A stretch of DNA of 59,637 nucleotides. Source: Actinomycetes bacterium (GTDB lineage Bacteria; Actinomycetota; Actinomycetes; Streptosporangiales; Streptosporangiaceae). The position numbers and the translations under genes were made by a program. Within the stretch, counting starts at the first letter, position 1, and each line of letters begins with the position of its first letter. The stretch is taken from positions 1 through 59,637 of the forward strand of contig JAJYUU010000005.1 in NCBI GenBank assembly GCA_021792405.1, given 5' to 3'. The notes under the pieces were generated by a model. It saw nothing but the letters and a program-made list of their open reading frames with translations, made no database searches and was not told the origin of the DNA. Shown here one piece after another: positions 26,140-35,503 of this stretch.

Positions 26140-26464
26140 CGGCGGCACGGCGGCGGCAGCGGCGCCACGGCGGCGGCAGACAGGACGGCCGGGAGACTCG
26201 CCCTGGCGAGTCTGACGTCCCGCCAGGGCGAGCCCGATGACCGGTCCCCCGGTTTCATCTGACTGGGTCCCCCACTGCACAGGATGACATGCCGTCACTG
26301 TCCGTGCTCGCATGGGTCCCCTAAGTCGCCAGGGCCGGCCGCAGCCTGGCAGCCTGGCCCGTGCGCGAGCCCCGGTACGCTGGCGTGGCTGACCAGGTCT
26401 GGCAGCAGCTGGATGCGCGGCCATCAGGTGTGCGTGCGTCGCAGCATTAGCTCTGGAGCGGTGC
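26140..26464. other. intergenic region rnhA to MFS gene with repeats and hairpins
   Basis: This 325-nt gap holds a 14-bp direct repeat (26146-26159 and 26166-26179, CACGGCGGCGGCAG), then overlapping inverted repeats (26194-26230, separate entry). I see no gene, and no convincing promoter for the MFS gene. Confidence 0.6.
26194..26230. terminator. overlapping alternative hairpins downstream of rnhA
   Basis: AGACTCGCC (26194-26202) pairs with GGCGAGTCT (26205-26213). The shared segment CGCCCTGGCG (26199-26208) can instead pair with CGCCAGGGCG (26221-26230). Two mutually exclusive stems just after rnhA suggest a terminator or attenuator; there is no T run. Confidence 0.45.
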
Positions 26465-27688
26465 GTGGCATCAGCGGAACGCCGAGCCGTTGGCGTCACG
26501 TTCTTCGTCAACGGAGTCGTGAGCGGCACGTTCGCCTCCCGCCTGCCGTGGATCGCCGGGCGGCTGCACCTGAGCAGCGGAACGCTCGGGCTTGTCGGCC
26601 TGGCGACGAGCGTCGGCGCGCTCGTCACGATGCCCTTCGCGGCCCAGTTCGTGCACCGGTACGGCCCTAAGGCGACGACCAGGGTGCTGATCGTCGCCTT
26701 CAGCGCCGCGCTGGTCCTGCCGGCGGTCGCTCCGGACCTGCTGGTGCTCGCGGCCGTGATGCTGATCTTCGGCGCGCTCGCCGGCATCAACGACAACGCG
26801 ATGAACGCGCAGGCCATCGAGGCGGAGCGGCGGATCGGCCGATCGATCATGTCCGGCCTGCACGGACTGTGGAGTCTCGGCGTCCTGGGCGGCGCGCTCA
26901 TCGGCTCGCTGTCCGCGCGCTCGCACCTGAATCCGGTGATCCAGTTCGCGGTCGTGGCCATCGCGGCGGCCGGGGCCGGGGCCGTCGCGTCAGCCTGGTT
27001 CGCCGGCCAGGCGCCGGCCGGCGCGGCGGCCGGACAGCAGGTGCCACGGTTCGCCTGGCCGCACGGCAGGCTCTTGCACATCGGGCTTGTCGGCTTCGCG
27101 GCCATCTTCGTGGAGTTCGCCGCGAATGACTGGTCGGCGGTGTTCATGCACTGGGACTTGCACTCCAGCCAGGCAGCAGCGGCGATCGCCACCGGCGCGT
27201 TCGCCGGGTCGATGGCCGCCGGGAGGCTGAGCGGCGACATCGCAGTCCGGCGTATCGGCCCCGCGCTCAGCGTTCGCGGGTGCGGCCTGCTCGGCACGGC
27301 TGGCTGCGTGCTGGTCGCGGTGAGCCCGGATGCGCCCGCCGCGCTGATCGGATTCATCCTGATCGGCCTCGGCGTCTCGGTCGTTGTACCGCTGGTTTTC
27401 GCCGCGGCCGGGCGCTCTGGCCCTAGCCCGGCGATCGGCGTCGCCGGCGTGGCCACGGTGAGCTATGGCGCGGGCATGGCCGCGCCCAGCGTGATGGGCG
27501 GAGTCGCCGACATCTCCTCGCTGCGGATCGCCTTCGCGGTGGTCGCACTGCTTGCTGCCGGGGTCGGCGCCGGCGCCGGGCTCTTCGCCCGAAGTTGCCC
27601 GGACCGGAGTGATGCCGCCGGGCCGGCCGCCGTGGCCGGCGACAGCCTGGCTGAGGAATGTCAGCGGCTCAACCGCCGATCAGCTTGA
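26465..27688 (+). CDS. MFS transporter of unknown substrate
   Basis: A 407-residue major facilitator protein with about twelve helices. It starts ASAERRAVGVTFFVNGVVSGTFASRLP and contains VGLATSVGALVTMPFAAQFVHRYG between helices 2 and 3, the usual position of motif A, and GAFAGSMAAGRLSGDIAVRRIG in the second half. Small-molecule or sugar-type MFS proteins related to YbjJ begin similarly. The GTG at 26465 has a weak TGGAGC upstream. Its 3' end overlaps the convergent TauE gene by 20 nt. Confidence 0.85.
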   Translation: MASAERRAVGVTFFVNGVVSGTFASRLPWIAGRLHLSSGTLGLVGLATSVGALVTMPFAAQFVHRYGPKATTRVLIVAFSAALVLPAVAPDLLVLAAVMLIFGALAGINDNAMNAQAIEAERRIGRSIMSGLHGLWSLGVLGGALIGSLSARSHLNPVIQFAVVAIAAAGAGAVASAWFAGQAPAGAAAGQQVPRFAWPHGRLLHIGLVGFAAIFVEFAANDWSAVFMHWDLHSSQAAAAIATGAFAGSMAAGRLSGDIAVRRIGPALSVRGCGLLGTAGCVLVAVSPDAPAALIGFILIGLGVSVVVPLVFAAAGRSGPSPAIGVAGVATVSYGAGMAAPSVMGGVADISSLRIAFAVVALLAAGVGAGAGLFARSCPDRSDAAGPAAVAGDSLAEECQRLNRRSA

Positions 27689-28454
27689 CTGCCGAAATGA
27701 CGCCGATCAGGACGACGAAAGCCCGCAGCGCCCAGGGCGGCAGCCGGCGGCCGAACTTGGCGCCGAGGAAGCCGCCGAGGGTAGAGCCAGCCGCGATGAG
27801 CAGCACGACGAGCCAGGCCACATGTGCGAAGATGACGTACACCACCGCGGCGGTGCCGTTCACCACGGCCGCCAGCGCGTTCTTGGCACCGTTCACGCGC
27901 TGCATGGTCTCGTCCAGGAACGTCCCCATCAGGCCGATGATCAGCACTCCCAGAGCGGCACCGAAGTAGCCGCCGTAGGCAGCCGCGCCGAAGACTCCGG
28001 CCCCGAGCAACGGACTGATCCGCTCGCGGCCGCTCGCCACCGCGCCCTGCCGCGCCGCGCGCCGGTTCCGGCTCGCTGAAACCCGGCCGCTGAGCCACGG
28101 CTGGATCGCCACGAGCACGCATGCGATGAGGATCAGCGCGGGCACAATCACCTTGAACAAACTCGGCGGCAGGGCCAGCAGCGCAACCGCGCCGGCCAGC
28201 GAGCCGACCGCGGCGACGGCGCCCAGCCAGCTGAGCCTGCGCCGCTGACCCGCTAGCTCGCGCCGGTAACCGACTGTGCCGCTGATGTTTCCCGGCACCA
28301 GGCCAACGTTGTTCGATACGTTCGCCAGCACCGGCGGGAAGCCGAAGGCGAGCAAGGTGGGAAACGTGATCAGCGAGCCGGATCCGACTACGGTATTGGC
28401 CGCGCCTGCGGCGGCGCCCGCCGCGAAGATCGCGAGTGCCTCAGCCGGGCCCAC
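27669..28454 (-). CDS. TauE/SafE family (sulfite/organosulfonate exporter-like) protein
   Basis: A 261-residue membrane protein with about eight helices in two halves. The family motif GAANTVVGSGSLITFPTLLAFG is in helix 1 and is echoed by AYGGYFGAALGVLIIGLMG in the second half. Members export sulfite, sulfoacetate or related anions; the substrate here is unknown. The GTG at 28454 has GAGG about 6 nt upstream; an in-frame start at 28514 adds 20 hydrophilic residues and is less likely. Confidence 0.85.
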   Translation of the reverse strand: MGPAEALAIFAAGAAAGAANTVVGSGSLITFPTLLAFGFPPVLANVSNNVGLVPGNISGTVGYRRELAGQRRRLSWLGAVAAVGSLAGAVALLALPPSLFKVIVPALILIACVLVAIQPWLSGRVSASRNRRAARQGAVASGRERISPLLGAGVFGAAAYGGYFGAALGVLIIGLMGTFLDETMQRVNGAKNALAAVVNGTAAVVYVIFAHVAWLVVLLIAAGSTLGGFLGAKFGRRLPPWALRAFVVLIGVISAVKLIGG

Positions 28455-28607
28455 GAGATCCTCGCATGAGCTTGATCGTAGGCGAACCAGACAGAGCGGA
28501 CCAGGCGGCCGCAACGGGCGTGGGCGGCGCCATTCACCTTGCGAGCCTGCCGCGAGCGCCCGTCCGGGCCGCGGCAGCCGGCCGGCTGCCGCGGTCCTGG
28601 CCGCGGG

Positions 28608-29402
28608 TCAGGGGAACGGCACGGCCCGCGCCGACCAGCGCGCCGCCCGGCGCTCGACCTGCAGCGGTACGCCGAAGCACCGGGACAAGTTCCGCTCGGT
28701 GAACACCTCGGGCAACGGGCCCGCCGCAAGAACGGCGCCCTTGCGCATCAGCATCGCGTGCGTGAAGCCTTCCGGCACTTCTTCCACGTGATGGGTGACC
28801 AGCACCATCATCGGCGATCGCGGGTCGCGCAGCAGCGCGGCGATCCGCTGCAGCAAATCCTCGCGACCGCCGAGGTCCAGGCCCGCGGCCGGCTCGTCGA
28901 GCAGCAGCAGTTCCGGGTCTGCCATCAGCGATCTGGCGATCTGGACCCGCTTGCGCTCGCCTTCGGACAGCGAGCTGAATCGCCGCCGGATCAGGTGCGC
29001 GCAGCCGAGTGCATCCAGCAGCTCGACCGCCCTGGTCACATCGAAGGAGTCGTAGTCCTCCGCGGTCCGGCCGAGTATGCCGTAGGAGGCAGTCAGCACC
29101 AGGTCGATGACCTTCTCCTGCACCGGCACCTGATCAGCGATCACCGAGCTCGACATGCCGATCCTGGTGCGCAGATCGGCAATGTCGGCCTCGGCGAGCG
29201 GCTCGCCCAGGATCTCCACGCTGCCGTGGGTGGGAGCAAGCAGCGTCGCGGCCACTTGCAGCAGTGTGGTCTTCCCGGCCCCGTTCGGCCCGATGATCAC
29301 CCAGCTCTCGTCGCTGCGCGCGGTCCAGTTGACGTCGCGCAGCAGCATCGACTTGTCATACCTGACCCCAACCCCGCGCAGCCGCAGTACCTCAGCCGCC
29401 AT
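28608..29402 (-). CDS. ABC transporter ATP-binding protein, no permease nearby
   Basis: A single ABC nucleotide-binding domain with Walker A GPNGAGKTT, signature LSEGERKRVQIARSL, Walker B LLLLDEPAAGLDL and the switch His in VTHHVEEVP. The pattern resembles the YlmA group of orphan ATPases. No membrane subunit lies next to it. The start at 29402 is supported by GAAGGGA 6 nt upstream; an ATG at 29426 would add eight residues. Confidence 0.88.
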   Translation of the reverse strand: MAAEVLRLRGVGVRYDKSMLLRDVNWTARSDESWVIIGPNGAGKTTLLQVAATLLAPTHGSVEILGEPLAEADIADLRTRIGMSSSVIADQVPVQEKVIDLVLTASYGILGRTAEDYDSFDVTRAVELLDALGCAHLIRRRFSSLSEGERKRVQIARSLMADPELLLLDEPAAGLDLGGREDLLQRIAALLRDPRSPMMVLVTHHVEEVPEGFTHAMLMRKGAVLAAGPLPEVFTERNLSRCFGVPLQVERRAARWSARAVPFP

Positions 29403-29726
29403 CCGGTTCCCTTCGGCCGCCACCATCTCAGCTTGAACTTACGGCATGGCGCCACCACCGCGACCCGCACCCAGCCCGCGCGCCCAGTTCCGCACCCAGC
29501 CCGCCGTGAACTCTCGCTCGTTGTCATCGACGCGGGACTAGCGACGCCAGGGCCAACGCGGCTATGGACGCCGCTCGCTGCGGGCACCGGTCAGGGCTGA
29601 CGAGCATCAGCGGGGTGCTGCCGGTGTAGGGCGGCGCCGGAGTTGCGTCAGCCAGGAGCCGGAAAGTGGGAATAGAGTCTGCGGAAACGCGGAATACTCT
29701 ACCCGGAATACGGGAAAACACCAGGG
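29403..29726. other. intergenic region before the DUF4143 ATPase
   Basis: Apart from a direct repeat CGGAATAC (about 29691-29698 and 29704-29711) just upstream of the -10 of the next gene, I see no gene or structured RNA here. The stretch near 29650-29720 is less GC-rich than its surroundings. Confidence 0.5.
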
Positions 29727-29732
29727 TACAAT
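29727..29732 (+). promoter_or_regulatory. -10 of the DUF4143 ATPase gene, leaderless
   Basis: TACAAT ends 6 nt before the ATG at 29739, predicting transcription from the A of the start codon. The putative -35 position overlaps the second CGGAATAC repeat, which may be an operator. Confidence 0.55.
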
Positions 29733-29738
29733 GAGATC

Positions 29739-31007
29739 ATGCGCGAAGTTCTGACCGGCCTGGTGACGCGCCGTCTGGTTGACGTCGCCGCAGCCAGGTT
29801 CGCTGAGGAGCCGGTGCTCGTCCTCAACGGCCCGCGGACCGTGGGGAAGAGCACTCTGCTAAGCCAGCTCGCCGAGCGCCTTGGCCGGACGGTGATCGAC
29901 TGTGACGACCCGGCGACGAGGTCGGCGGTGCGGGCCGATCCCGGGAGGTTCGTTGAGTCGCGCGAGCCAGTACTGATCGACGAGTACCAGCACGTCCCCG
30001 AGCTCCTGGATGCAATCAAGGCGCAGCTGAACCGGGATCTGCGCGCGGGCCGGTACGTCCTCGCGGGCTCGACGCGGTACGCCGCTGTTCCCTCGGCCGC
30101 TCAGGCCCTGACCGGCCGGGTAGACGTTATTCCCGTGCTTCCGCTGACCCAGGGTGAGATCGACGGCGCGCCGGGGACTTTCGTCGCCAGGGTTCTTGAC
30201 GGCAGCGGCATTGAAGTGGCCGCACCGCGAATGTCGGCAACGACCCGTGACGAATATGCCCAGCGGTCGACGTCGGGGGGAATGCCGGTGGCCCTTCGCC
30301 GCCCGCCGGGCCGTTCGCGTTCCCGCTGGTTCGCTAACTACGTCGACCTAGTTGTCGACAAGGACGTGATGGATATCTCGCGAATCCGGCAACGCGAGAT
30401 GCTGCCCAGGCTCCTCGGGCAGCTCGCCGCCCGGTCGGGGCAAGTGCTCAACATGGCCGCGATAGGCGGGGCTACCGGCCTGGACCGGTCGACAGCGGAG
30501 AACTACATCAAGCTCCTTGAGGCTGTCTTCCTCATCTACCGGCTCCCCGCGTGGGGTACGACACTTGGCTCCAGAATCGTCAAGCACCCCAAGGTACACA
30601 TGATCGATTCCGGAGTGATGGCGTGGCTGGTCAATCTCACCCCGCAGAAGATCGCGCAGGCAGCGCCCGCGACTTTGACGCAGTACGGTCATCTCCTCGA
30701 GACGTTCGCCGTCGGGGAGATCCACAAGCAAGTCAGCTGGTCAGATGCGCCAGTAGCGACCGGATACTTCCGGACGGAATCGGGCGACGAGGTGGATCTC
30801 GTGCTTGAGCGCGACGACGGCCAGGTAATCGCCTTCGAGATCAAGGCCGGCACCCGTGTCAGCGACGAAGACCTGCGCGGACTGCGCCAGCTGAAGCATC
30901 GCCTCGGGCCGCGCCTGCAAGAGGCCATTGTCCTGTACACCGGTGAGCACGCGTACCGCCAGCATGGCTGGATCTGGGTTCTCCCGCTCAGCCGGCTTTG
31001 GACCTGA
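29739..31007 (+). CDS. AAA ATPase with DUF4143 nuclease-like domain
   Basis: A 422-residue protein of the ATP-binding/DUF4143 family. Walker A is GPRTVGKSTL, Walker B PVLIDEYQHVPELLDAI, and an arginine-rich AAA core follows. A winged-helix-like segment (MAAIGGATGLDRSTAENYIKLLEAVFLIYRL, interrupted here for description) precedes a PD-(D/E)xK-like end with ESGDEVDLVLERDDGQ and VIAFEIKAG. Family members are scattered by horizontal transfer and their role is unknown. The gene stands alone with its own leaderless promoter. Confidence 0.85.
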   Translation: MREVLTGLVTRRLVDVAAARFAEEPVLVLNGPRTVGKSTLLSQLAERLGRTVIDCDDPATRSAVRADPGRFVESREPVLIDEYQHVPELLDAIKAQLNRDLRAGRYVLAGSTRYAAVPSAAQALTGRVDVIPVLPLTQGEIDGAPGTFVARVLDGSGIEVAAPRMSATTRDEYAQRSTSGGMPVALRRPPGRSRSRWFANYVDLVVDKDVMDISRIRQREMLPRLLGQLAARSGQVLNMAAIGGATGLDRSTAENYIKLLEAVFLIYRLPAWGTTLGSRIVKHPKVHMIDSGVMAWLVNLTPQKIAQAAPATLTQYGHLLETFAVGEIHKQVSWSDAPVATGYFRTESGDEVDLVLERDDGQVIAFEIKAGTRVSDEDLRGLRQLKHRLGPRLQEAIVLYTGEHAYRQHGWIWVLPLSRLWT

Positions 31008-31047
31008 TGGCACCGCACCAGCCGGAAGTGGGTAGCGTGACAGCACT

Positions 31048-32283
31048 ATGTCCGGTCCGCAGATCACGTTGCTGGTCACGCTCACCGGCCGGGACCGGCC
31101 AGGAGTGACGTCCCGGCTGTTTACCACGCTCTCGGCGCACGACCTCACCGTGGTCGACGTCGAGCAGGTGGTGATCCGCGGACGGCTCGTGCTGGGAGTG
31201 CTGCTGGCCGGGGACAAATCGCCCGACCTGACGGCCATCCACCACCAGGTCACTTCGCTTGCGGCCGACATGGGCATGGACGTCGAGATCACCCTGGGTT
31301 CCGGAGAGCCATCCCGGCGGACGCCAGGGCGCCTGCACGTCACTTTGCTCGGGCGACCGCTGCTGCCGTCGGCGGTGGCCTCGATCGCTGGCCGCATCGC
31401 CGCCCACGGGGCGAATATCGACCGTATTGGCCGGCTCGCCGGAAAGCCCGTTACCTGCATTGAATTCGAGGTGTCCGGAGCCGACCCGGCCGCGCTGCGG
31501 ACCGCGCTGACCCGCGACTCAGTCGAGCTCGGCGCCGACGTCGCGGTGCAGCCAGGTGGCTTGCACCGGCGGGCGATGCGGCTGGTGGTCATGGACGTCG
31601 ACTCCACGTTGCTGCGGGACGAGGCCATCGAGCTGCTTGCCGCCCGGGCGGGCCGCGAGGGCCAGGTGCGCGAGATCACCGCCGCGGCGATGCGAGGCGA
31701 TCTCGATTTCGCCGACGCGCTGCACCGGCGGGTCGCGCTGCTGGCCGGGCTGGACGCAGCCGTCATCGATGACGTGCTGGCCGGCGCGCGGTTGATGCCC
31801 GGCGCTCGCACGCTGATCAGGACCCTCAAGCGGCTCGGCTACCGATGCGGCGTGGTGAGCGGCGGGTTCACCCAGTTCACCGACTGGCTGACGGCAGAGC
31901 TGGGGCTTGACTTCGCCGAGGCCAACACCCTGGAGATAGCGGCCGGGAAGCTCACCGGGCGGCTTGCCGGGCCGGTCGTCGACCGCCCCGGCAAGGAGCG
32001 CGCGCTTCGGCGCTTCGCCGCCGACGCCGGGGTGCCGCTCAGCCAGACGGTAGCGGTCGGCGACGGCGCGAACGACCTGGACATGATCTCCGCCGCCGGG
32101 CTCGGCATCGCCTTCAACGCCAAGCCCGCTGTCCGCGATGCGGCCGACACCTCGCTCAGCGTTCCGCACCTGGACGCGATCTTGTACCTGCTGGGGATAT
32201 CCCGCGACGATGTCGATGCGGCCGATGCGCAGGATCCCGCGCTGGCCGCCGACGGGCAGGTCCTGCGCCCGGGCGAGGCCTAA
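31048..32283 (+). CDS. serB: phosphoserine phosphatase with tandem ACT domains
   Basis: Final step of serine synthesis. Two ACT-like regulatory domains (about 1-165; VTLTGRDRPGVTSRLFTTL at the start) precede the HAD domain. HAD motifs are VVMDVDSTLLRDEAIE (nucleophile Asp), SGGFTQF, and the Lys and Asp in PGKERALRRFA and VAVGDGANDLDM. Length 411 matches actinobacterial SerB2-type enzymes, in which serine binding to ACT domains gives feedback control. A TAGCGT lies 9 nt before the ATG, so the leader is very short. Confidence 0.95.
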   Translation: MSGPQITLLVTLTGRDRPGVTSRLFTTLSAHDLTVVDVEQVVIRGRLVLGVLLAGDKSPDLTAIHHQVTSLAADMGMDVEITLGSGEPSRRTPGRLHVTLLGRPLLPSAVASIAGRIAAHGANIDRIGRLAGKPVTCIEFEVSGADPAALRTALTRDSVELGADVAVQPGGLHRRAMRLVVMDVDSTLLRDEAIELLAARAGREGQVREITAAAMRGDLDFADALHRRVALLAGLDAAVIDDVLAGARLMPGARTLIRTLKRLGYRCGVVSGGFTQFTDWLTAELGLDFAEANTLEIAAGKLTGRLAGPVVDRPGKERALRRFAADAGVPLSQTVAVGDGANDLDMISAAGLGIAFNAKPAVRDAADTSLSVPHLDAILYLLGISRDDVDAADAQDPALAADGQVLRPGEA

Positions 32284-32780
32284 TGCGCGGCGCCCGGTGA
32301 CCAGGATGCCACCAGCTCACCGGCCCCTGCGGCCAGATCCGGCCAGTCGCCGGCTGCCGCGATGACCGCGATCGCGGCGGTGGAAAGCGCGATCTCCGTC
32401 CCGGTCAGCACGCTCGCCAGCTCGGCCGCGGCCGGGTTGTGCCCGATGTAGAGCAGCGTCCGGGCCGTCGCCGGAGTCAGCCTGATGATGTCCATCAGGT
32501 CGTCACAGTCGGCCCGGTACAGGCGCTGCTCCACGGTGACCTCAGGATCGCCGCGGAGCGCTGGCGCGACGTGCTGCCAGGTCTGCCTGGTGCGTCTGGC
32601 CGCCGAGCAGATGACCAGGTCGGGCCGGAATCCGCGGGAGGCCAGCCAGTTCCCGGCTGCCGCGCTGTCCCGCTCCCCCCGCGGCCGCAGCGCCCGCTCA
32701 ATGTCCGGCCCGCCCGGCAGCTCGCCTGCCTTCGCGTGCCGCATCACGATCAGCCTGTGCCTGTCCTGCATGGCATCCAT
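32280..32780 (-). CDS. SixA-like phosphohistidine phosphatase
   Basis: A histidine-phosphatase-superfamily protein of 166 residues with the N-terminal RHAKA (catalytic His), LRPRGERDSAAAGNWL, CSAARRTRQTW and the second active-site His in LYIGHNPAAAELA. SixA removes phosphate from phosphohistidine on phosphotransfer proteins; the target here is unknown. The ATG at 32780 or that at 32771 could be used. It overlaps the serB stop by 4 nt, tail to tail. Confidence 0.85.
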   Translation of the reverse strand: MDAMQDRHRLIVMRHAKAGELPGGPDIERALRPRGERDSAAAGNWLASRGFRPDLVICSAARRTRQTWQHVAPALRGDPEVTVEQRLYRADCDDLMDIIRLTPATARTLLYIGHNPAAAELASVLTGTEIALSTAAIAVIAAAGDWPDLAAGAGELVASWSPGAAH

Positions 32781-32941
32781 CGTCGGGCACCGGCTGCCGC
32801 GCTGCGCGGCCGGCCCGCTAGCCGGCCGCGGCTTCGCTTCCGGGCGGACCGGTCAGCAGCGTAACCCGCCACCCAAGCGCAGATGCGGCGGGGCAAGTGC
32901 CGCATTGCCGAACACCCGCCCCGCCGCGCCGCTGGTGACCG

Positions 32942-35242
32942 TCAGGCGTGCACCTCGTTGGCCGGGGCCTTCGCCTCGGTGTCGTCGGCCGAGATGCTCG
33001 TCGACCGGCGCTTGGAAACGATGATGGCGGTCGCGACAATCGCCACGGCCACGATCGCCACCGCGGCTCGCAGGCCGAGGTTGCCGCTGTATTCCACCAC
33101 GCTGGTCGCGATCAGCAGGGAAACCAGGTTCATAACCTTGATCAGCGGGTTGATAGCCGGCCCGGCGGTGTCCTTGAACGGGTCACCGACCGTGTCGCCG
33201 ATGACCGTGGCGGCGTGCGCCTCCGAGCCCTTCCCGCCGTAGTGACCGTCCTCGACCAGCTTCTTGGCGTTGTCCCAGGCGCCGCCGGAGTTCGCCAGGA
33301 ACACGGCCATCAGCGCGCCGGCCGCGATCGCGCCGGCCAGGTAGGAGCCAAGCGGCGCGTAGCCGAAGGCGAACCCGACCGTAATCGGCATCAGCACCGC
33401 CAGCAAGCCGGGCGTAGCCAGCTCGCGAAGCGAATCCCTGGTGCAGATATCGACCACCCGGCCGTATTCCGGCTTCTCGGTGAAGTCCATGATGCCGGGG
33501 TGGTTACGGAACTGGTCGCGGACCTCGACGACGACCCGGCCTGCTGCCCGGCCTACCGCCATGATCAGCAGCCCGGCGAAGAAGAACACCACCGAAGCGC
33601 CGATTATCAGGCCGAACAGGTTATTAGGCGAGTCGATGCCCAGGTTGAAGCCGCCTAGGTGCTTGATCGACAGCTCGGCGGAGACCTGCGTGCGGAATGC
33701 GCCGAACAGCGCGGTGGCGGCCAGCACGGCGGTCGCTATCGCGATTCCCTTGGTGATCGCCTTGGTGGTGTTGCCGACAGCGTCCAGGCGGGTCAGCACC
33801 TGCGCGGCCTCGCCTTCGACTTCACCGGACATCTCGGCGATGCCCTGGGCGTTGTCGGAGACCGGGCCGAAGGTGTCCATCGACACGATGACGCCCACCG
33901 TGGTCAGCAGGCCGGTGCCGGCCAGCGCGACCGCGAACAGCGCGACGGTGGCGTTGCCGGTGCCGAGCAGGAAGGCGCAGTAGACCGCGCCGCCGATCAG
34001 CAGCGCCGAGTACACCGCCGACTCCAGGCCAACCGAGATACCGGAGAGGATCACGGTGGCAGCACCGGTCGTCGAGCTGCGGCCGATCTCCATCACCGGC
34101 TTCCGGTTGGTCTCGGTGAAGTAGCCGGTCAGCAACTGGATCGCGCTGGCCAGGATCAGGCCGACCACGACGGCACCGATGGCCAGCAGCCGGGGATTGC
34201 CGCTGTGGTGCAGGATGGCCGCATCGGTCACGCCTTTGAGCGCGCTGAACTTGCTCGGCAGGTAGACGAACGCGGCAATCACCACGAGCACCAGCGAGAT
34301 GAGCGCGGAGGCGAAGAACCCGCGGTTGATCGCGGTCATGCCGCTGCGGTCCCGCTTGCGCGGCGCGACCAGGAAGATGCCGAACATCGCGGTGATCACG
34401 CCGATCATCGGCACGATCAGCGGGAAGACCAGGCCGTCTGAGCCGAACGCGGCCTTGCCCAGGATCAGGGCTGCGACCAGCGTGACCGAGTACGACTCGA
34501 ACAGGTCGGCCGCCATCCCGGCGCAGTCGCCGACGTTGTCGCCGACGTTGTCGGCGATCGTCGCCGCATTGCGGGGATCGTCTTCCGGGATGTGCTTCTC
34601 GACCTTGCCGACCAGGTCCGCGCCCACGTCGGCGGCCTTAGTGAAGATGCCACCGCCGACCCGCATGAACATGGCCAGCAGCGCGGCACCGAAGCCGAAG
34701 CCTTCCAGCACCCCGGATGCGTTCGCCTTGTAGAGCAGCACCACGAAAGCCGCGCCGAGCAGGCCGAGGCCAACGGTCAGCATGCCCACCACGCCGCCGG
34801 TGCGGAAGGCGATCCGCATGGCCGGCCGCTCACCGGCCTCCTTCGCGGCCGCCGCGACGCGGACGTTACCGCGGACCGCAAGCGACATACCGGCAAATCC
34901 GACGAAAGCGGAGAAAAGAGCACCAACGAGGAAGAAGATCGACCGGCCCCACCGGACCGACTCGCCGGCGGCGGGGAGCACCAGCAGCACGAAGAAGATC
35001 ACGACCACGAAGATGCCGAGAGTCTTGAACTGCCGCCGCAGGTAGGCTGCGGCGCCTTCCTGGACAGCCCTGGCGATCTCCTGCATCTTCGGCGTGCCCG
35101 GGCTGGCCGCCAGCACTTCCCTGACCAGCCAGACCGCGACAGCGAGCGCCATCGCGGCAATGACAGCCACCACGACTACCCAGGTCAGGTTCGCCCCGGC
35201 TACCGTGGGCAAGCCTCCCCCTTGGGCGAGGTAGTGCAACAT
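32942..35242 (-). CDS. hppA: K+-independent H+-translocating membrane pyrophosphatase
   Basis: Couples hydrolysis of pyrophosphate to proton pumping. The 766-residue protein has about sixteen helices. The substrate motif is DVGADLVGKVE (205-215), with acidic clusters DNVGDNVGDCAGMAADLFE (231-249) and GDTVGDPFKDTAGPAINPLIK near the end. The specificity position reads GNTTKAITKG with Lys494; K+-dependent enzymes have Ala there, so this is the K+-independent type. AAGGAGG precedes the ATG. Gene order hppA / anti-sigma factor / bldG / helicase matches Streptomyces. Confidence 0.96.
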   Translation of the reverse strand: MLHYLAQGGGLPTVAGANLTWVVVVAVIAAMALAVAVWLVREVLAASPGTPKMQEIARAVQEGAAAYLRRQFKTLGIFVVVIFFVLLVLPAAGESVRWGRSIFFLVGALFSAFVGFAGMSLAVRGNVRVAAAAKEAGERPAMRIAFRTGGVVGMLTVGLGLLGAAFVVLLYKANASGVLEGFGFGAALLAMFMRVGGGIFTKAADVGADLVGKVEKHIPEDDPRNAATIADNVGDNVGDCAGMAADLFESYSVTLVAALILGKAAFGSDGLVFPLIVPMIGVITAMFGIFLVAPRKRDRSGMTAINRGFFASALISLVLVVIAAFVYLPSKFSALKGVTDAAILHHSGNPRLLAIGAVVVGLILASAIQLLTGYFTETNRKPVMEIGRSSTTGAATVILSGISVGLESAVYSALLIGGAVYCAFLLGTGNATVALFAVALAGTGLLTTVGVIVSMDTFGPVSDNAQGIAEMSGEVEGEAAQVLTRLDAVGNTTKAITKGIAIATAVLAATALFGAFRTQVSAELSIKHLGGFNLGIDSPNNLFGLIIGASVVFFFAGLLIMAVGRAAGRVVVEVRDQFRNHPGIMDFTEKPEYGRVVDICTRDSLRELATPGLLAVLMPITVGFAFGYAPLGSYLAGAIAAGALMAVFLANSGGAWDNAKKLVEDGHYGGKGSEAHAATVIGDTVGDPFKDTAGPAINPLIKVMNLVSLLIATSVVEYSGNLGLRAAVAIVAVAIVATAIIVSKRRSTSISADDTEAKAPANEVHA

Positions 35243-35503
35243 CCGTCCTCCTTGACAGGGGAATACAAGCTAGTACCGAGCCCATGCGCGCGGGCACCGT
35301 CCCGGTGGCTTATACGCAGCGGACCGGCCACGCCTGCCGGCGGACGGCAGGCCGAACCTGACGCGTGGCGTGCCGGGAGTCTACGCATCTGCGTAAGCGG
35401 ATGGTAAATCGGGTGCGCTTACATGCGCGGCCGCTACAGTTTCGTGACGTAACGGTACTCGGATCGAAACCCTCTCCGCTAGCGCGGCTGGCCGCAGATC
35501 CGG

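Noticed and set aside
32948-34441. long plus-strand frames opposite hppA
   Set aside because: His/Asp/Arg-rich mirror frames of the well-conserved pyrophosphatase.
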